DNA from: CAYNEI01 sp964396185
Lineage (GTDB): Archaea; Thermoplasmatota; SW-10-69-26
Reading direction: 5' to 3'
DNA: 64,000 bases
Assembly (NCBI GenBank): GCA_964396185.1
Contig: CAYNEI010000005.1
Location: 1 to 64,000, forward strand
The notes beneath the pieces are model-generated. The model saw nothing but the letters and a program-made list of their open reading frames with translations, ran no database searches and was not told the DNA's origin. This document shows, piece by piece, positions 60,502 through 64,000 of this stretch. A program made the position numbers and the translations under genes. The stretch's first letter is position 1. Every line of letters starts with the position of its first letter.

Positions 60502-62265
60502 ATGGCTACCCGGCAACCGATCGTCTCCGTGCTCGGTCACGTCGACCACGGGAAGACCACCTTGCTCGACCGGATCCGGGGCTCGTCGGTGGCCACCCGG
60601 GAAGCCGGGCGCATCACGCAGCACATCGGTGCGACCGAAGTGCCCATGGATGCTATCGAGGCGGTCTGCGGCCCGCTCATGGAGAACCGGCGCTTCAGTC
60701 TCCCTGGCTTGCTCTTCATCGACACACCCGGCCACCGGGCGTTCTCCACCCTGCGCACCCGGGGCGGCGCGTTGGCCGACATCGGCGTGGTCGTGGTGGA
60801 CGTCCAGGAAGGACTCATGCCCCAGACCCGGGAAGCCCTCTCCATCCTCAAGCAGAACAACACCCCGTTCGTCATCGCGGCCAACAAGGTCGATCGCATC
60901 CACGGCTGGGAGACACATGCCGATGAACCGTTCATCACGTCGTTCCCGGAGCAGAACGAGAGCGTGCAACAGGACCTCCAGACCGCGCTCTACGAGCTCA
61001 TCGGTGGCCTGCACGAGGCCGGCTACCCAGCCGACCGCTACGACAACATCTCGGATTTCACCAAGACCGTGGCCATCGTGCCCATCTCGGCTGAGAACGG
61101 GGAAGGCCTGGCCGATCTCCTGCTGGTCCTCAGTGGCCTGGCTCAGCGCTTCCTCGAGCAAAAAGGGGACCTAGAAGCCGATCTCGACGCCCCGGGCAAA
61201 GCCACGGTCCTGGAGGTCAAAGAGGAGAAGGGGTTCGGTGCCACCGTGGACGTCATCCTCTACGATGGCAAGCTCGAGCAGGGCCAGACCATCGTGGTGG
61301 GGACCAAGCACAAGCCGAGGACGACGACGATCCGCGCGCTTCTCAAACCCCGAGCGCTGGACGAGATCCGCGACCCAAGCGACCGGTTCGAGAGCGTCGA
61401 CGAGGTTCGCGCCGCCATGGGCCTCAAGATCGCCGCGCCCGAGCTCGACGACGTGACCCCGGGCGCGCCGCTTTACGGAGCCACGCCCGAGACGGTGGAC
61501 GAGCTCAAGCAGCGCATCCGGTCCGAGCTCAAGCCCGACATCAAGCTCGATGACGACAAGGGGTTGCTCATCAAGGCGGATACGCTGGGATCGTTGGAGG
61601 CCTTGGCCTTCGAGCTCTCCGAAGCCGAGATCCCGGTGCGCATGGCGCGCGTCGGGAACGTCTCAGCCCGCGATGTCATCGACGCCGCCACGTTCCCCGA
61701 CATCGAGCACCGCTGCATCCTGGCCTTCAACGTCGACGCCCTCCCGGACGTGAAGGAAGCGCTCCGGGAGCACGAGGTCGAGCTGATCCAGGACGAGATC
61801 GTCTACCAGCTCATCGATGATTACGAGGCCTACCGGGATGAGCTCAAGGAGGACATCCAGGAATCCGCGCGCTCGGAGCTCACGTTCCCCGGCAAGTTCC
61901 TGTTCCTTGAGGACCACAGCTTCCGGGTGCGCAAGCCCGCCATCATGGGCGTGCGCGTGCTCGGCGGACGCATCCGCATCGGCCAGCGCATCCTGCGCGA
62001 AGACGGCCGTACCGTCGGCTCGATCCAATCCATCCGCCTGGACGACAACCCCGTGACCGAAGCCAAGCAGGGTGACGAGGTGGCCATCGCCGTGGACGAC
62101 GTCCAGATCGGCCGCCAGATGGATGAGAACGAGGTCTACTACATCGACATGCCTGGCTCGGACTTCCGAGAGCTCAGCGACCACGATCTCACCTACGACG
62201 AGCAGGAGATCATGCAGGAGGTCGCCGAGATCAAGCGCCAGGAAGAGAACTTCTGGGGCATGTGA
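60502..62265 (+). CDS. infB: Translation initiation factor aIF5B
   Basis: This GTPase joins ribosomal subunits and stabilises initiator tRNA. The 587-aa protein has G1 GHVDHGKTTLLDRIRG, switch I with the Thr in GRITQHIGATEVP, G3 FIDTPGHRAFSTLRTRG and G4 AANKVDRI. Domains II-IV follow with the long connecting helix. The C-terminal domain contains FPGKFLFLEDHSFRVRKPAIMGVRVLGGRIRIGQRI. Typical archaeal length, without the eukaryotic N-terminal extension. No intein. Confidence 0.96.
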   Translation: MATRQPIVSVLGHVDHGKTTLLDRIRGSSVATREAGRITQHIGATEVPMDAIEAVCGPLMENRRFSLPGLLFIDTPGHRAFSTLRTRGGALADIGVVVVDVQEGLMPQTREALSILKQNNTPFVIAANKVDRIHGWETHADEPFITSFPEQNESVQQDLQTALYELIGGLHEAGYPADRYDNISDFTKTVAIVPISAENGEGLADLLLVLSGLAQRFLEQKGDLEADLDAPGKATVLEVKEEKGFGATVDVILYDGKLEQGQTIVVGTKHKPRTTTIRALLKPRALDEIRDPSDRFESVDEVRAAMGLKIAAPELDDVTPGAPLYGATPETVDELKQRIRSELKPDIKLDDDKGLLIKADTLGSLEALAFELSEAEIPVRMARVGNVSARDVIDAATFPDIEHRCILAFNVDALPDVKEALREHEVELIQDEIVYQLIDDYEAYRDELKEDIQESARSELTFPGKFLFLEDHSFRVRKPAIMGVRVLGGRIRIGQRILREDGRTVGSIQSIRLDDNPVTEAKQGDEVAIAVDDVQIGRQMDENEVYYIDMPGSDFRELSDHDLTYDEQEIMQEVAEIKRQEENFWGM

Positions 62266-62403
62266 GCCACGAACAGCGGCTCACATCCAAGAGACCGCCG
62301 CCTGGCGGCCGCGGTCGAACGGAGGTCGGCTGTCATCCAGCCAACCTCACGTTGAGCGCGCCGCAGGCACGCTCCGGTGAAGGCGCCGAAGCGCCCCCAC
62401 CGT

Positions 62404-63120
62404 TCAGGCGTCGGCGCCCTTCTCGACGATGCCATCGTACACGGCAGCGGCCAGGGCACCACCGAGCAGGGGTCCGACGAAGTAGACCGCCAGCCAGCCG
62501 GCAGGGCCCATGCCCAGGGGGGCTCCGACGGCCACGGGGCCAAGCGTGCGTGCTGGGTTCATCGAAGCCCCGGTGAGCGGACCTCCGACGAGGATGTCGA
62601 AGAAGAGCACGAGACCGATGGCGAAGCCGCCGACCTTGGGGGCGTGCTTGCTCATGCCGGTGCCGAAAACGGTGAAGACCAGGAAGAAGGTGAGGACAAG
62701 CTCGAGGCTCACGGCTGCCAGGGTGGTCATCACGCTGGTGTCGGTGAGGGTCGCGCCGATGCTAGCAGCGTCCACGGCGCCCATGGGGAGCAGGGCACGT
62801 ACGAAGGCAGCACCTGCGATGCCACCGGCGAGCTGGGCGACCACGTAGATGCCCGCCAGGGTGGCAGGGATCCGCTTGGTCAAGAACGCCCCGAAGGTCA
62901 CCGCCGGGTTGACGTGACCCCCGCTGATGTTCATGGTGGCGCTCACGACGATGGCGAGCACGATGGCATGGGCGCCTGCGATGCCGATGAGCCCGTAGCC
63001 TTCCGCGCCAAGGAACGTGTTCATGACGATCGAGCCGGCGCCGAAGAACACCAGCCCGAAGGTCGCAACGAACTCTGCTGTGGCCTTCCCGATCCACCCC
63101 TCGTTCATGTCGTGAGCCAT
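62404..63120 (-). CDS. Aquaporin / glycerol-facilitator family channel
   Basis: A 238-aa MIP-family channel with six helices and both pore half-helices: SGGHVNPAVTFG (first NPA) and TGASMNPARTLGP (second NPA, followed by the selectivity-filter Arg). The N-terminal EFVATFGLVFFGAGSI is typical. Water versus glycerol preference cannot be set safely by eye. The ATG at 63120 is the family start. It is flanked by the secreted-protein gene upstream and converges with aIF5B after a 138-base gap that holds only weak GC-rich stems. Confidence 0.92.
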   Translation of the reverse strand: MAHDMNEGWIGKATAEFVATFGLVFFGAGSIVMNTFLGAEGYGLIGIAGAHAIVLAIVVSATMNISGGHVNPAVTFGAFLTKRIPATLAGIYVVAQLAGGIAGAAFVRALLPMGAVDAASIGATLTDTSVMTTLAAVSLELVLTFFLVFTVFGTGMSKHAPKVGGFAIGLVLFFDILVGGPLTGASMNPARTLGPVAVGAPLGMGPAGWLAVYFVGPLLGGALAAAVYDGIVEKGADA

Positions 63121-63189
63121 AGCGGTCGGGGTTATGGCTCTTACGATGCGCGCGGAGCCGGCCGATGGGGCTCCGCGGTCGCCCTGGCA

Positions 63190-64000
63190 TCAGTAGTCGA
63201 CGTGGACGAAGGCCGTGTACGCGACCGAGGCTCCTCGGGCGTTGTAGACCCAGAGCGTGTACTCTCCAGGCTCGAGGGGGTGGCGGAGCTCGATGTGCTC
63301 GGTGGGATGCTCTGAGACGGCCTCCGCGATGAGCTCGCCATCGGCGTCTGCGAGGTAGAGGTCCAGGTCGGCTGCGAAGCTGTCGTCGCCTCGTGGACCG
63401 ACCTCGACGGTGGTCCAGAGGTTGCTTTCCCCGATCTCGAAGGGGTGGGCCCGGGCGTTGATCCCATCAAGCAGCTTGCGGGCTTCCAGGGTCCCGACGG
63501 GGGCGACGTCCTCGAAGCGTTGATCGAGGTCGGCGCGTGGGCGCAGGACGTGGCTGTGGTCGCCGATGGTGACCCGGAGCACGTGGCGTCCGGGTTCGGC
63601 GTCGATCTCGACCGAGTCCTCGGTGCTGATGGTCTCCCCGTCGTAGGTCCACTCGACGGGTCCATCTGCGTCCGTGATCTCGAAGCTGACGCCCTGGGAG
63701 GAGGTGAGCAGCGGGTAGGCCTCCGGGACGTGGATCGTGTACGGGAAGGTCCCGATGGGGTCGCGGTAGCCATCCGGCCACACCATCCAGCCGTACATGG
63801 GTTCGGCGTTGGCATCGACGCTGCGGGCGGTCTCAGGACCGACCACCTGGCTGGCGCGCAGCTCACCGGGTTCCTCCATGGTGAGATAGATGCTCTGGGT
63901 GACGTCTGCTTCCCCATTCCAGGCACCGATGCCCACGGAGAGCAGCGCCTCGCCGATGCCATCGGTCAAGCGGAGGGTGACGCGCATCTCGCTGACAGCG
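63190..64000 (-). CDS. Secreted beta-rich protein, cut by the window edge
   Basis: The reading frame stays open to the end of the window (…AVSEMRVTLRLTDG), so the 5' part of the gene is missing and the ATG at 63987 is probably internal. The visible 265+ residues are beta-rich, ending with a domain (DLDLYLADADGELIAEAVSEHPTEHIELRHPLEPGEYTLWVYNA) that looks like the prepeptidase C-terminal or subtilisin P/PPC-type sandwich found after proteases and other secreted enzymes. No catalytic motif is in view. The C terminus is VAYTAFVHVDY with no anchor. Confidence 0.75.
   Translation of the reverse strand, partial: AVSEMRVTLRLTDGIGEALLSVGIGAWNGEADVTQSIYLTMEEPGELRASQVVGPETARSVDANAEPMYGWMVWPDGYRDPIGTFPYTIHVPEAYPLLTSSQGVSFEITDADGPVEWTYDGETISTEDSVEIDAEPGRHVLRVTIGDHSHVLRPRADLDQRFEDVAPVGTLEARKLLDGINARAHPFEIGESNLWTTVEVGPRGDDSFAADLDLYLADADGELIAEAVSEHPTEHIELRHPLEPGEYTLWVYNARGASVAYTAFVHVDY

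Overview
The window is a GC-rich, gene-dense stretch of a euryarchaeal chromosome. The archaeal markers are the RNA polymerase genes rpoH, rpoB'', rpoB', rpoA' and rpoA'', followed by L30e and a NusA-like KH protein. Others are aIF5B, ribosomal protein S8e, SRP19, an Sm-like protein, a METTL5-type methyltransferase and a tRNA-Trp with an archaeal bulge-helix-bulge intron. Many genes have a TATA box about 23-33 bases before the start codon, which suggests leaderless or short-leader mRNAs. The metabolic genes (histidine degradation, biotin-dependent carboxylase, methylmalonyl-CoA mutase, thiolase, many secreted proteins) suggest a heterotroph that uses amino acids and fatty or propionyl acids. 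I cannot place it below Euryarchaeota in the broad sense; the split B subunit is known from haloarchaea and many methanogens.

Layout: 1-6 kb holds four secreted proteins or lipoproteins on the minus strand, two of them tandem paralogues. 6-13 kb holds the histidine-degradation genes ftcD, hutI, hutH and hutU, with an SDR and a SnoaL-like gene among them. 13-20.4 kb holds a BNR-repeat lipoprotein, a METTL5 homologue, DnaJ, DnaK and a PAS histidine kinase. 20.5-22.5 kb holds the biotin carboxylase and biotin carrier. 22.5-33.4 kb is a run of nine tightly packed minus-strand genes: a large Ig-like membrane protein, a membrane protein, MoxR, DUF58, another membrane protein and two ABC transporters. 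33.4-36.7 kb holds tRNA-Leu, a cluster of inverted repeats and TrkA/TrkH.

36.8-38.8 kb holds a candidate structured RNA, the Sm-like protein, S8e, SRP19 and an AbrB-like protein in a less GC-rich patch. 39-46.5 kb holds methylmalonyl-CoA mutase, an eight-PKD surface protein, a ureohydrolase, a HAD phosphatase and a gamma-glutamylcyclotransferase-like protein. 46.5-56 kb is the RNA polymerase operon with tRNA-Lys upstream. 56.2-60 kb holds thiolase, DUF35, a lipoprotein and a polytopic membrane protein. 60-64 kb holds tRNA-Trp, aIF5B, an aquaporin and a secreted protein cut by the window edge.

The points most worth checking are these. The tRNA-Trp gene has a guide-RNA intron and seems to need a second intron in its acceptor stem. 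RpoA'' carries about 200 extra N-terminal residues with three helix-hairpin-helix repeats. The histidine ammonia-lyase has Ser-Ser-Gly where Ala-Ser-Gly is expected. A perfect 21-bp inverted repeat starts inside the 3' end of tRNA-Leu. A candidate structured RNA with its own TATA box follows the Sm-like gene. The nine-gene MoxR/DUF58/ABC unit may be one cell-envelope system.
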